The position numbers and the translations under genes are program-made. The notes beneath the pieces are model-generated. The model was not told the origin of the DNA and made no database searches. It worked only from the letters and a program-made list of their open reading frames with translations. A DNA stretch of 64,000 nucleotides, from contig NZ_VWMY01000027.1 in the NCBI RefSeq assembly GCF_008905045.1, positions 89,690 to 153,689 on the forward strand, in the 5' to 3' direction. This DNA comes from Streptomyces albicerus. GTDB lineage: Bacteria > Actinomycetota > Actinomycetes > Streptomycetales > Streptomycetaceae. Positions 35,204-44,209 of this stretch are shown piece by piece; positions within the stretch are counted from its first letter, which is position 1; the number at the start of each line of letters is the position of its first letter.

Positions 35204-36844
35204 TCAGGCGCCCAGCGCCGCGAGCACCACGGACCTGGCCTCCTCCTGGACCTGGCGCAGATGGTCCGGACCGAGGAAGGACTCCCCGTAGATCTTGTAG
35301 ACGTCCTCGGTGCCCGAAGGACGGGCCGCGAACCAGGCGTTGGCGGTGGCGACCTTGATCCCGCCGAGGGCGGCGCCGTTGCCGGGGGCCTCGGTGAGCA
35401 CCGCGGTGACCGGCTCGCCGGCGAGGGTGTCGGCGGTGACCTGGCGCGGGGACAACTTGGCGAGCAGCGCCTTCTCCTCGCGGGAGGCCGGGGCGTCGAC
35501 GCGCGCGTAGGCCGGGGCGCCGAAGCGGTCGGTGAGCTGCGCGTAGTGCTCCGAGGGCGTCTTGTCGGTGACGGCCGCGATCTCGGAGGCGAGCAGGGCC
35601 AGGATGATGCCGTCCTTGTCGGTGGTCCACACCGAACCGTCGCGGCGCAGGAAGGACGCGCCCGCCGACTCCTCGCCGCCGAAGCCGAGCGTTCCGTCGG
35701 ACAGCCCGTCCACGAACCACTTGAATCCGACCGGGACTTCGACCAGCTGCCGGCCGACGTCCGCCGCGACCCGGTCGATCATGCTGGACGACACCAGGGT
35801 CTTGCCGATCCCGGCGCCCGCGGGCCACTGCTCCCGGTGCGAAAACAGGTACGAAATCGCCACGGCCAGATAGTGGTTGGGGTTCATCAGGCCCGCGTCG
35901 GGGGTGACGATGCCGTGCCGGTCGGCGTCGGCGTCGTTGCCGGTGGCGATGTCGAACCGGTCGCGCTGCTCGATGAGCGAGGCCATGGCGTACGGCGAGG
36001 AGCAGTCCATGCGGATCTTGCCGTCCCAGTCCAGCGTCATGAAGCGCCAGGTGGGGTCGGCGAGCGGATTGACCACCGTCAGGTCGAGCCCGTGCTGTTC
36101 GGCGATCCGGCCCCAGTAGGCGACCGAGGCACCGCCCAGCGGATCGGCGCCGATGCGCACGCCGGCGGCCCGGATGGCCTCCAGGTCCAGCACGTTCGGC
36201 AGGTCGGCCACATAGGTGCCGAGGAAGTCGTGGCGGCCGGTGCCGGGTGCGGCCAGGGCGCGGGTGTAGGGGATGCGCCGTACGTCCTTCAGGCCGCCGG
36301 TGATGATCTCGTTGGCGCGGTCCTGGATCCAGGAGGTCGCCTCGGAACCGGCGGGGCCGCCGCTCGGCGGGTTGTACTTGAAGCCGCCGTCGGCGGGCGG
36401 GTTGTGCGAGGGGGTGACCACCACGCCGTCGGCGAGGCCGGACGTGCGGTTCCGGTTGTGGGTGAGGATGGCGTGCGAGACCGCCGGGGTGGGCGTGTAG
36501 CCGTCGGCCTGGTCGATGAGGACGATGACGTCGTTGGCGGCGAACACCTCCAGTGCCGTGATCCGCGCGGGCTCGGACAGGGCGTGGGTGTCGGCGCCGA
36601 GGAAGAGGGGACCGTCGGTGCCCTGGGCGGTGCGGTACTCGCAGATGGCCTGGCTGGTGGCCGCGATGTGGTCCTCGTTGAACGCCGCCGCGAGGGACGA
36701 GCCGCGGTGTCCCGAGGTGCCGAACGCCACCCGTTGCCCGGGTTCGGCGGGGTCGGGGTGCAGCGCGTAGTACGCCGTGACCAGGCGGGCCACATCGATG
36801 AGGTCCTCGGGCCCGGCGACCTGCCCCGCTCGCGCGTTCTGCAT
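35204..36844 (-). CDS. pgm: Phosphoglucomutase (alpha-D-glucose phosphate-specific)
   Basis: 546 residues, the usual length. The phosphoserine loop is VVVTPSHNPPADGG (Ser near 146), the magnesium loop is ATGNDADADRHG, the sugar-binding loop GFGGEESAGASFLR, and the phosphate-binding loop AARPSGTEDVYKIYG. It interconverts glucose 1- and 6-phosphate for glycogen and cell-wall precursor metabolism. GGAGGAG precedes the ATG by about six bases. It is monocistronic, with a strong terminator downstream. Confidence 0.97.
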   Translation of the reverse strand: MQNARAGQVAGPEDLIDVARLVTAYYALHPDPAEPGQRVAFGTSGHRGSSLAAAFNEDHIAATSQAICEYRTAQGTDGPLFLGADTHALSEPARITALEVFAANDVIVLIDQADGYTPTPAVSHAILTHNRNRTSGLADGVVVTPSHNPPADGGFKYNPPSGGPAGSEATSWIQDRANEIITGGLKDVRRIPYTRALAAPGTGRHDFLGTYVADLPNVLDLEAIRAAGVRIGADPLGGASVAYWGRIAEQHGLDLTVVNPLADPTWRFMTLDWDGKIRMDCSSPYAMASLIEQRDRFDIATGNDADADRHGIVTPDAGLMNPNHYLAVAISYLFSHREQWPAGAGIGKTLVSSSMIDRVAADVGRQLVEVPVGFKWFVDGLSDGTLGFGGEESAGASFLRRDGSVWTTDKDGIILALLASEIAAVTDKTPSEHYAQLTDRFGAPAYARVDAPASREEKALLAKLSPRQVTADTLAGEPVTAVLTEAPGNGAALGGIKVATANAWFAARPSGTEDVYKIYGESFLGPDHLRQVQEEARSVVLAALGA

Positions 36845-37190
36845 TTCCCGCTCCTCCGCAAGGGTCGACCGTCTCGTGCAGCCTCATTCTCCCCTGCCCG
36901 GCCCGCCGGGACGCGCGCCGGGCACCGGTTGTGGCACATGTCCGGCGGGTGCGACGACACAGGTCGGCCTGCCGCTTCCCAGAACCGGCCCCTGGGGCAC
37001 CATCAGCCCGTCAGGCTCGAAACTTCGTCTCTGACCAGCGGGAATGGTGGAGTTCGACTGGCGTGCCAGGGATCAACTGACGCCGCGGGTCCGACCAGCT
37101 CTTGTAGGAGTCTACGAAGAGCCTGCGGACGCTTTCATGTCTTTTACTCCTAGCTGATCCCACTCGGCCGGCTGTGTACTCCTCGCACAA

Positions 37191-37224
37191 GTTGCAACGA
37201 AGCAAGGCACGTTGCAACGAAGCA
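37191..37224. promoter_or_regulatory. Direct repeat of a TTGCAA dyad upstream of the 37.4-kb cluster
   Basis: GTTGCAACGAAGCA occurs twice, at 37191-37204 and 37211-37224, 20 bp apart, each centred on the dyad GTTGCAAC. The spacing of two helical turns and the position 190 bp upstream of the cluster suggest an activator or repressor site. The remaining 560 bp between pgm and the cluster hold no convincing gene. Confidence 0.45.
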
Positions 37225-37412
37225 CGGGATGAGCGTCGTGGACTTCCTCCAGCCTGCCACATGGGGGAAGCACTGGCCGCAGAGGCCCAGTACCCGGACG
37301 CGACGCCGATCGCGGGGCGGTACCGGCGTGATGGTCGAGATCACCGTGGACCACCGCCGGTCGACCACTCTGCCCGATCCTCCTGACATCTTGCCGAACG
37401 AAGGGGAAAGCC

Positions 37413-38378
37413 TTGACTGAGACGCTGTCCGGTCGGCACGTTGAGATCGCCTGGCCTGATCTGGGTATCACCGTTACCGCAGAACTCGACGATCGCAACA
37501 CGGTGCTGGCCGAAGCTCTGTGGGAGGCGTTGCCCTACCAGAGTCTGCAGGGACACGCGCTGGTGGCGGGGCACCATCTGTATCACGTGGCGCCGATCCC
37601 TTCGCTGCTGCATCTGCCCGCATCTCACCGGTTTGATCGACGCGAGGCGCCCGACGGGACGGTGTTCTGTTCCGCGCTGCAGCATGTGGGCATCAAGTAC
37701 GGCACGCTGAGCGAACCGATGCTCGCATCCCCTGTGGGCCAGGTCCGTCCGGAGGATATGGCGGGCCTGATCGAGGCCGGGCACGCGGTATGGGATTCGG
37801 TCTACTCGACGAAGAAGCCGGTCCTGGTGGAGGTCCGCAGGGCAGGCACGGGAGGCGGCCACCGCGTCCCCCGTCTGACCGCCGCCGAGCCCGACGCGAA
37901 CCACCTGATCCACGACGTCCACGCCGAGACCGAGCAGATCTGGCTGTCCGAACCACCCGAACTCGCCGATCTGCACCGGGGATTCATCCCCTCCGGGGCC
38001 GGAAGCTTCGAGACGGTTCTGCCGACCCTCTTGTTCGTCAACGGTGAGACCCGCCCGCTGGGATATGCCACCTACGGCGGCCTGGTCCGCGCCGCGGTCC
38101 ACGGCATGCCGATGGATTCTCTGCGGCAGATGGCACGCCTGCTGGTCGGTATCCCTGCCGAGTTCCTGGGCTACTGCGGCCTGGAGAAGCTGTGGGACTT
38201 CACCCAGCGCTTCCTGTCCTGCCTCGACCACCTCGACCGCGACGACTTCCTGGCCGTGGTGAGCCAGATGGCCCTCTACATCAACTGCTTGGGCGGCTGG
38301 AACCTGCACCTGTTCCCGTGGGACACCGGAGACCACCTGCGCCAAGAGCGCCTGGCTGAAGTGACTCAGCAGTCATGA
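37413..38378 (+). CDS. Cucumopine-synthase-like/cyclophilin-like protein
   Basis: 321 residues. The first 140 residues (HVEIAWPDLGITVTAELDD, LPYQSLQGHALVAGHHLYHV, GTVFCSALQHVGIKYGTLSE) resemble the cyclophilin-like fold of DUF3830/cucumopine-synthase relatives. The last 130 residues are a helical bundle (YATYGGLVRAAVHGMPMDSL, FLGYCGLEKLWDFTQRFLSC) like the C-terminal domain of cucumopine synthase. This is from recall and needs a profile search. The start is TTG, with AAGGGG six bases upstream. Its stop overlaps the oxidase start (ATGA), making it the first gene of the cluster. Confidence 0.65.
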   Translation: MTETLSGRHVEIAWPDLGITVTAELDDRNTVLAEALWEALPYQSLQGHALVAGHHLYHVAPIPSLLHLPASHRFDRREAPDGTVFCSALQHVGIKYGTLSEPMLASPVGQVRPEDMAGLIEAGHAVWDSVYSTKKPVLVEVRRAGTGGGHRVPRLTAAEPDANHLIHDVHAETEQIWLSEPPELADLHRGFIPSGAGSFETVLPTLLFVNGETRPLGYATYGGLVRAAVHGMPMDSLRQMARLLVGIPAEFLGYCGLEKLWDFTQRFLSCLDHLDRDDFLAVVSQMALYINCLGGWNLHLFPWDTGDHLRQERLAEVTQQS

Positions 38379-39421
38379 GCGCTCTGCCCGAACGCACGGA
38401 CGCCCTCGTCATCGGCGGAGGAGTCATCGGCACCTCGATAGCGTGCCATCTCGCCGAGGCCGGCGTCGGCACCGTCCTGCTGGAACGCGGCACGCTCGGA
38501 TCAGGAGCGTCCGGGGCCACCGCGGGCGTCGTGCGTACCTACTTTCCCGGCGACCCCCACACCGGCAGCCTTGCCGTCCGAAGCATGGCGGCGTACCACG
38601 CCTTCACCGAACGGACCGGAACCCCCCTCGGCCTGAACCGCGTCGGCTTCCTGGTGGTGTTCACCGAAAAGCACCAGGTGGAGGAATTCCGACGTACCCA
38701 AGCCGCCCAGCAGGCCGCAGGAGTGAATGTCGAACTCGTGACCGCGGACGAAGCGGTGTGGCTCAACCCGCTGCTCAGCGAGCGAGGCGTCCTGGCGGCG
38801 GCCTGGGCGCCCGAGGCGTACGCCTGCGACCCCGCCGCAATCGTGCGCGGCTACGCCGCAGCCGCCCAGGACGCCGGCGCCATCCTGCGCACGGAAACAG
38901 CCGTCACCGGAATCGACCCCCACGGGCAGGTCCACACCACCACGGGCAGCATCCGCGCCGAAACCATCGTCTGCGCGGCCGGCCCCTGGTCGAGAACAGT
39001 CGCCTCCATGGCCGACGTCGACCTCCCCGTGACCACGTACCCCGTCGAACTGCTCCTCACCGACGCGCCCGACGCCCCGCTCACCACCCTGCCGATGACC
39101 CTGCACGCCTCCTCCGGCCTGCGGATCCGAGCCTGGAAAGACCGCCTTCTCGTCGGCATGGGCCGCCCCGCCCCGGATGAATCCCGGCAGGCGTGGCTCC
39201 AGCGGCTGTCGCACCAACTCAGCACCACCTACCCGGCCCTCGACGGCATCCGCCTTCATCGCGGGTGGAGCGGAGCCTTCGACGGAAGCCCGAACGGGAC
39301 CGCCTTCATCGGCCGGCATCCCTCCCGTCCCTTCCTCTACGGGGCAGGATTCTCCGGCCAGGGACTATGCCAGGCACCCGCGGCCGGAGAGATCATCCGC
39401 GACCTCCTGGCCAACAAGTAA
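38375..39421 (+). CDS. FAD-dependent amine oxidoreductase (DAO family)
   Basis: 348 residues. The dinucleotide motif is ALVIGGGVIGTSIACHLAEA and the C-terminal FAD loop is FLYGAGFSGQGLCQAPAAGE. GASGATAGVVRTYFPGD resembles the SxGxxGGxR region of sarcosine-oxidase-beta and glycine-oxidase-like enzymes. It should oxidise a secondary amine or imino acid to an imine. It is translationally coupled to the upstream gene, which hints that the two proteins act on the same, possibly opine-like, compound. Confidence 0.9.
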   Translation: MSALPERTDALVIGGGVIGTSIACHLAEAGVGTVLLERGTLGSGASGATAGVVRTYFPGDPHTGSLAVRSMAAYHAFTERTGTPLGLNRVGFLVVFTEKHQVEEFRRTQAAQQAAGVNVELVTADEAVWLNPLLSERGVLAAAWAPEAYACDPAAIVRGYAAAAQDAGAILRTETAVTGIDPHGQVHTTTGSIRAETIVCAAGPWSRTVASMADVDLPVTTYPVELLLTDAPDAPLTTLPMTLHASSGLRIRAWKDRLLVGMGRPAPDESRQAWLQRLSHQLSTTYPALDGIRLHRGWSGAFDGSPNGTAFIGRHPSRPFLYGAGFSGQGLCQAPAAGEIIRDLLANK

Positions 39422-39443
39422 CCCCGGACCGAAGGAAATTGTC

Positions 39444-41243
39444 ATGATTGTCTTGGGGTGCAACGGCTTCACTCGCGTCTCGGGAATCTTCGCCGAGCAC
39501 TTTGGCGCGGTCGGCTCCGAACGGCACTACCTCCTCGGCCACGACGCGGGTGCATCGCTGCTGGTGGACGGCGAACTGGTGGCCGCCGTGGAGGAAGAGC
39601 GGCTCAACCGGGAGAAGAAGACCTCCGACTTCCCGTTCAACTCGGTGAAATGGTGTCTTGAATACGCAGGATTGCGATTCTCCGACATCGACCTCATTGC
39701 CATCCCGTGGAACTTCTCCGCTGAGGTCTTGGACCGGATGCTGCTCGGCATCACGTCCACGCCGATGGCGTCCTCGGCGAAGCTGGATCTCATAGGTGAC
39801 ATCGGCAAGCTGTTCACCGAAGTCGTCAGCCACGATGCGATCCTCGCCGACTTCGCCGCACGCACGGGCTTCACTCCCGATCCGGACAGGGTGGTGTTCG
39901 TGCCGCATCACCTCGCCCACGCGATGACCGGCTACTACGTGGCCGGCATGAAGGACACCGCGTTCCTTGTCAGTGACGGCCGCGCTGAAGTGTTCTCGTC
40001 GCTGATGGGCGAAATCCGCGACGGCCGGATCCGCGTCTTCGACGAGTCGACCATCGCCGCCGAGTCTTCGATCGGGCTCCTGTTCGGCGCGATCACGAGA
40101 TACCTGGGCTTCGTGCCCAACAACGACGAATACAAGATCATGGGCCTGTCCGGATTCGCCGAGCCCCCAGTACCGAACCCGTTCCTCGAGCACATCGTCG
40201 AACTGCAGGAGGACGGGCGATACACCTTCTGCAGGCCCCTTGAGACGGACAACCCCCGCAGCTTCGACCCCCTTTTCGAGCAGCATTTCGGTCCCGTGCA
40301 GGACACCATCGAGTACAAGGCCCGAGTGGCCGCCGCGGCACAGGAGATGCTGACCGTCGTCACCAGCCACCAGCTCCGCGCACTGGAAGCCAAGACGGAT
40401 CTGAACCACTTGCTGTTCGAGGGTGGCGTGGCGCTGAACTGCCTCAACAACACCCCGCTGTTCGAGGGGTCGCGGTTCGACGACATGGACGTGAGCTTCG
40501 GCGCCAGCGATACGGGCATCACCATCGGCGCCGCGGTCCACGCCTGGGTCAATCACCCGGACAGCACCGGCAACGAGAAGTCCGCGCCGCCGGTCAGTCC
40601 GTACCTCGGACCGGAATACGACGACTCGGTGATCGAGCAGGCCCTACGGGAATCCGGCGGCCGAGTGGAGTGGACAAGGCTGAGCGACGACGAGGTCATC
40701 GCGCAGGTGGCGGAACTGCTCACCGAGAAGGTTGTCATCGGCTGGTACGAGGGCCGGATCGAGCATGGCCCTCGGGCATTGGGGCACCGCAGCATCCTCG
40801 CGAACCCGAAGTTCCCGGATATCAAGGACATCATCAACACCAGGGTCAAACACCGCGAACCGTTCCGTCCGTTCGCACCGATCGTGCTCGAGTCGGATGC
40901 GCCGAAGATCTTCGAAATGGGCCGCAAAACCCGTTCGCCGTACATGACGTTCGTGTTCCCGGTGCGACCGGAGTTCCATGACGTGATCCCCGGCGCGACC
41001 CATGTGGACGGCACCTCCAGGGTGCAGACGATCACCGCTCAGGACACCCCGCGGCTGGCAGCTCTGCTGCACCGGTTCACCGCACTGACCGACGTCCCCT
41101 GCCTGATCAACACCTCGTTCAACGTGGCAGGCGAGCCGATCGTATGCAGCCCGGCCGACGCCCTGAACTGCTTCCTCGGAACGGAGATCGATTACCTCAT
41201 GCTCGGCAACTATCTCGTCACCAAGGCGGAGGCTTCCTCATGA
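39444..41243 (+). CDS. NodU/CmcH-family carbamoyltransferase
   Basis: 599 residues. The N-terminal Kae1-like ASKHA domain begins NGFTRVSGIFAEHF, GHDAGASLLVDGELVAAVEE, ERLNREKKTSDFP, with the metal-binding HHLAHAMTGYY. The C-terminal domain has the family block GWYEGRIEHGPRALGHRSIL, VKHREPFRPFAPIVLE and LINTSFNVAGEPIVCSPADA. Such enzymes move carbamoyl from carbamoyl phosphate via carbamoyl-adenylate to a hydroxyl group, usually in natural-product synthesis. AAGGA lies about seven bases before the ATG. It overlaps the molybdenum hydroxylase start (ATGA). Confidence 0.93.
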   Translation: MIVLGCNGFTRVSGIFAEHFGAVGSERHYLLGHDAGASLLVDGELVAAVEEERLNREKKTSDFPFNSVKWCLEYAGLRFSDIDLIAIPWNFSAEVLDRMLLGITSTPMASSAKLDLIGDIGKLFTEVVSHDAILADFAARTGFTPDPDRVVFVPHHLAHAMTGYYVAGMKDTAFLVSDGRAEVFSSLMGEIRDGRIRVFDESTIAAESSIGLLFGAITRYLGFVPNNDEYKIMGLSGFAEPPVPNPFLEHIVELQEDGRYTFCRPLETDNPRSFDPLFEQHFGPVQDTIEYKARVAAAAQEMLTVVTSHQLRALEAKTDLNHLLFEGGVALNCLNNTPLFEGSRFDDMDVSFGASDTGITIGAAVHAWVNHPDSTGNEKSAPPVSPYLGPEYDDSVIEQALRESGGRVEWTRLSDDEVIAQVAELLTEKVVIGWYEGRIEHGPRALGHRSILANPKFPDIKDIINTRVKHREPFRPFAPIVLESDAPKIFEMGRKTRSPYMTFVFPVRPEFHDVIPGATHVDGTSRVQTITAQDTPRLAALLHRFTALTDVPCLINTSFNVAGEPIVCSPADALNCFLGTEIDYLMLGNYLVTKAEASS

Positions 41244-43561
41244 CCAACCAGACCTCACCCGCCCGCACCCCGCAGGACCTCAATGAGGCGATCACCGGCG
41301 GGATCGGCGACAGCCCGCTGCGGCCGGACGGAACACTCAAGGTAAGCGGGGAGTACGCCTACTCCTCGGACCTGTGGGCGGAGGACATGCTCTGGGGCGC
41401 GACACTACGCAGCCCGCACCCCTATGCGCGGATCAACTCCATCGACATCGGTCCCGCGCTCAAGCACCCCGGCGTGTACGCGGTGCTGACCCACAAGGAC
41501 GTCCCCGGCGAGAACATCTACGGCCTGAAGGTCTCCGATACGCCGGCACTCGCCGAAGACGTCGTGCGCTACCAGGGCGAGCCGGTTGCCCTCGTAGCCG
41601 CCGATCACCCGGAGACGGCCCGGCGCGCGCTGGCGAAGATCGTGGTCGACTACGAGGTGTTGGAGCCGGTCACCGACCCGGAGCGGGCCGCGCACGACGA
41701 CACGCTTCCCAGGCTGCACCCCGGGGGCAACGTGGTGCGCTACCAGCCGATCATCAAGGGCGACCCGGAAGCCAAGGCCGACGTCGTGGTGTCCGATGTG
41801 TACACCATGGGCATGCAGGACCAGGCGTTCCTCGGGCCGGAATCCGGTCTGGCCATCCCGGCCGAGGACGGCGGCGTCGACCTGTTCCTCGCCACCCAAT
41901 GGCTGCACGTGGACCAGAAGCAGACTGCGCGGGCACTCGGGCTCCCGGTCGAGAAGGTGCGCTTCACCATGTCCGGTGTCGGCGGCGCCTTCGGTGGCCG
42001 CGAGGACCTGTCCATGCAGATCCACTGCTGCATGCTCGCGCTGCACACCGGCAAGCCGGTGAAGATGGTCTACAACCGGTTCGAGTCGTTCTTCGGACAC
42101 GTGCACCGGCACCCGGCGAAGATGTATTACGAGCACGGGGCGACCAAGGACGGCAAGCTCGTCTACGTCAAGGCGAAGATGTACTTCGACGGCGGCGCGT
42201 ACGCCTCCAAGACCCCGGTCGTGGTCAGCAACGCCACTTCGCTGGGCGTCGGGCCGTATGTGGCACCCAATGTCAAGATCGAGGGCTGGGGCCTGTACAC
42301 GAACAATCCACCGTGCGGCGCGATGCGTGGTCTCGGCGCCGTGCAGCCGGCGTTCGCCTACGAGTTGCAGATGGACAAGCTCGCCAAGGCACTGGACATG
42401 GACCCGGTGCGGCTGCGTCAGCTCAACGCCGTCGAAGAGGGCTCGACCATGCACACCGGGCAGGTGCTGGACTCCCCCGCGCCGGTCGCCGAACTGCTGG
42501 AACGGCTCGAAAGGATTCCGCTCCCGCCGGAGACCCGGACCATGCCGGCTGACGTCCGGGACATGCCCGGCGGCGTCTCCAACATCACGCACGGCGAAGG
42601 CATTGTGCGGGGCGTCGGCTACAGCGTGATCATCAAGAACGTTTCGTACGCGGAAGGTGTCGACGACTACTCCACAGCGCGGGTGCAGTTGCAGGCCATC
42701 GGCGGTGAACCGGTCGCGATGGTGCACACCGCGGCGGCCGAGGTCGGGCAGGGCCTGATCACCGTGCAGCAGCAGATCGCCCGCAGCGAACTCGGCGTGG
42801 AGCGGGTGAACATCCACCCGACCGACACCAACGTCGGCGACGCGGGGTCGAGTTCGGCTTCCCGGCAGACCTACATCACCGGCGGTGCCGTCAGGAACGC
42901 GTGTGAAGCCGTCCGCGAGGTGGTCTTCGACCGGGTCGCCCAGCGTTTCGGCCAGAACCCCGCACATCTGTCGCTCTCCGGCGGCAAGATCGTTTCCGCC
43001 ACCGGTTTCATCGCCGATCTCGTCGATGTGCTCGGCGACGACGTGATCGAGGAAACCAGGGAATACCACCACCTCCAGACATACGCGATGGACCCGGCGA
43101 CCGGACAGAGCCGGCGGGTACACGTCCAGCACGCATTCTCCGCGCACCGGGCGGTGGTGGACGTGGACACCGACTTGGGTCTTGTCAAGGTCGTGCAGCT
43201 GGACTGTGCGCAGGACGTCGGCAAGGCGATCAACCCGGACGCTGTCGTCGGGCAGATCCACGGTGGTTCCACACAGGGCCTGGGCCTCGCCGTGATGGAG
43301 GAGATCCAGGTCAAGGACGGCAAGATCCGCAACCCGTCGTTCACCGACTACCTGATCCCGACCATTCTGGACACACCGCCGATGACGGTGGATGTGATCG
43401 AGAGGGCTGACCCGAACTCGCCCTACGGTGTGCGTGGTGTCGGCGAACCGCCCACGATTTCCGCCACTCCGGCGGTCGTGAACGCCATCCGCAATGCGAC
43501 GGGGTTGAACCTGACCCACACCCCGGTCAAGCCCGAGCAGATCTGCAGCGTCCAGCCGTGA
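41240..43561 (+). CDS. Xanthine-dehydrogenase-like molybdenum-binding subunit
   Basis: 773 residues, the large subunit of the molybdenum hydroxylase family, most like PucD. An N-terminal aldehyde oxidase a/b hammerhead (LRPDGTLKVSGEYAYSSDLW, GATLRSPHPYARI) precedes the molybdopterin domain: GVGGAFGGREDLSMQ, the active-site Arg region PPCGAMRGLGAVQPAFAYE, EVGQGLITVQQQ, and the catalytic Glu in GVRGVGEPPTISATPAV. These enzymes hydroxylate N-heterocycles. The usual FAD and 2Fe-2S subunits are not encoded here, so the electron route is unexplained. GGAGG precedes the ATG by seven bases. Confidence 0.93.
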   Translation: MTNQTSPARTPQDLNEAITGGIGDSPLRPDGTLKVSGEYAYSSDLWAEDMLWGATLRSPHPYARINSIDIGPALKHPGVYAVLTHKDVPGENIYGLKVSDTPALAEDVVRYQGEPVALVAADHPETARRALAKIVVDYEVLEPVTDPERAAHDDTLPRLHPGGNVVRYQPIIKGDPEAKADVVVSDVYTMGMQDQAFLGPESGLAIPAEDGGVDLFLATQWLHVDQKQTARALGLPVEKVRFTMSGVGGAFGGREDLSMQIHCCMLALHTGKPVKMVYNRFESFFGHVHRHPAKMYYEHGATKDGKLVYVKAKMYFDGGAYASKTPVVVSNATSLGVGPYVAPNVKIEGWGLYTNNPPCGAMRGLGAVQPAFAYELQMDKLAKALDMDPVRLRQLNAVEEGSTMHTGQVLDSPAPVAELLERLERIPLPPETRTMPADVRDMPGGVSNITHGEGIVRGVGYSVIIKNVSYAEGVDDYSTARVQLQAIGGEPVAMVHTAAAEVGQGLITVQQQIARSELGVERVNIHPTDTNVGDAGSSSASRQTYITGGAVRNACEAVREVVFDRVAQRFGQNPAHLSLSGGKIVSATGFIADLVDVLGDDVIEETREYHHLQTYAMDPATGQSRRVHVQHAFSAHRAVVDVDTDLGLVKVVQLDCAQDVGKAINPDAVVGQIHGGSTQGLGLAVMEEIQVKDGKIRNPSFTDYLIPTILDTPPMTVDVIERADPNSPYGVRGVGEPPTISATPAVVNAIRNATGLNLTHTPVKPEQICSVQP

Positions 43562-43567
43562 CGACCT

Positions 43568-43614
43568 CCCGCGAGTGCCGTCGACAGCGCTGATCTGAAC
43601 GCGGCACTCGCGGG
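43568..43614 (+). terminator. Terminator after the molybdenum-hydroxylase gene
   Basis: CCCGCGAGTGCCG and CGGCACTCGCGGG form a perfect 13-bp stem with a 21-nt loop, 6 bp after the stop. It should end or attenuate transcription before the deaminase gene. A second dyad, TGCCCGGG/CCCGGGCA at 43625-43652, follows and may be an operator or part of the deaminase leader. Confidence 0.7.
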
Positions 43615-43693
43615 CCTCACTTGTTGCCCGGGGGCGGAGTCCCGCCCGGGCAGAGCATCCGGGCAGTCCCCACCATCTCCCAAAGGAATGACC

Positions 43694-44197
43694 ATGACCA
43701 CGCACACCCAAGAAGCGAACGTCCAGGACTTCGAGCGCGCCTGGATGGAACAGGCGATCGGATTGGCCACCAACAGCGTGACGAACGGCGGCGGCCCGTT
43801 CGGCGCACTGGTCGCCAAGGACGGCGAGGTTGTCGCGATCGGGAACAACCAGGTCACCGCGACCCTGGACCCCACGGCGCACGCCGAGGTGAGCGCGCTG
43901 CGTGCCGCCTGCAAGCGACTCGACACCTTCTCGCTCGAGGGATGCGTCCTGGTCACCTCGTGCGAGCCGTGTCCGATGTGCCTTTCCTCCGCGCTGTGGG
44001 CGCGAGTCGACCGGATCGTCTACGCCGCCGATCGGCACGATGCCGCGGTGGCCGGTTTCGACGACCGCAGGTTCTACGACCTGTTCGACAAGAAGCCCGC
44101 GTCGATGTGGCCGATGCCGGTCGAGCGGCTGGACCTGCCGAACCGTACGGCGCCGTTCGACGCATGGCTGGCCAAGTCCGACCGCGTCGACTACTGA
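43694..44197 (+). CDS. Guanine deaminase-like cytidine-deaminase-fold enzyme
   Basis: 167 residues. Zinc motifs are TAHAEVSALRAACK (His and catalytic Glu) and SCEPCPMCLSSALWARV (two Cys). AADRHDAAVAGFDDRRFYDL closely resembles the substrate region of Bacillus-type GuaD. It would deaminate guanine to xanthine or an analogous amino-heterocycle to its oxo form. The ATG at 43694 has AAGGA six bases upstream; an ATG at 43688 is too close to that site. Together with the xanthine-dehydrogenase-like subunit it points to purine-type chemistry. Confidence 0.88.
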   Translation: MTTHTQEANVQDFERAWMEQAIGLATNSVTNGGGPFGALVAKDGEVVAIGNNQVTATLDPTAHAEVSALRAACKRLDTFSLEGCVLVTSCEPCPMCLSSALWARVDRIVYAADRHDAAVAGFDDRRFYDLFDKKPASMWPMPVERLDLPNRTAPFDAWLAKSDRVDY

Positions 44198-44209
44198 CAG
44201 GGAGTTCTC

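Noticed and set aside
37229..37420. Small plus-strand frame (MSVVDFLQPATWGKHWPQ) before the 37.4-kb cluster
   Set aside because: There is no ribosome site, it overlaps the TTG start region of the next gene, and no homology is recognised.
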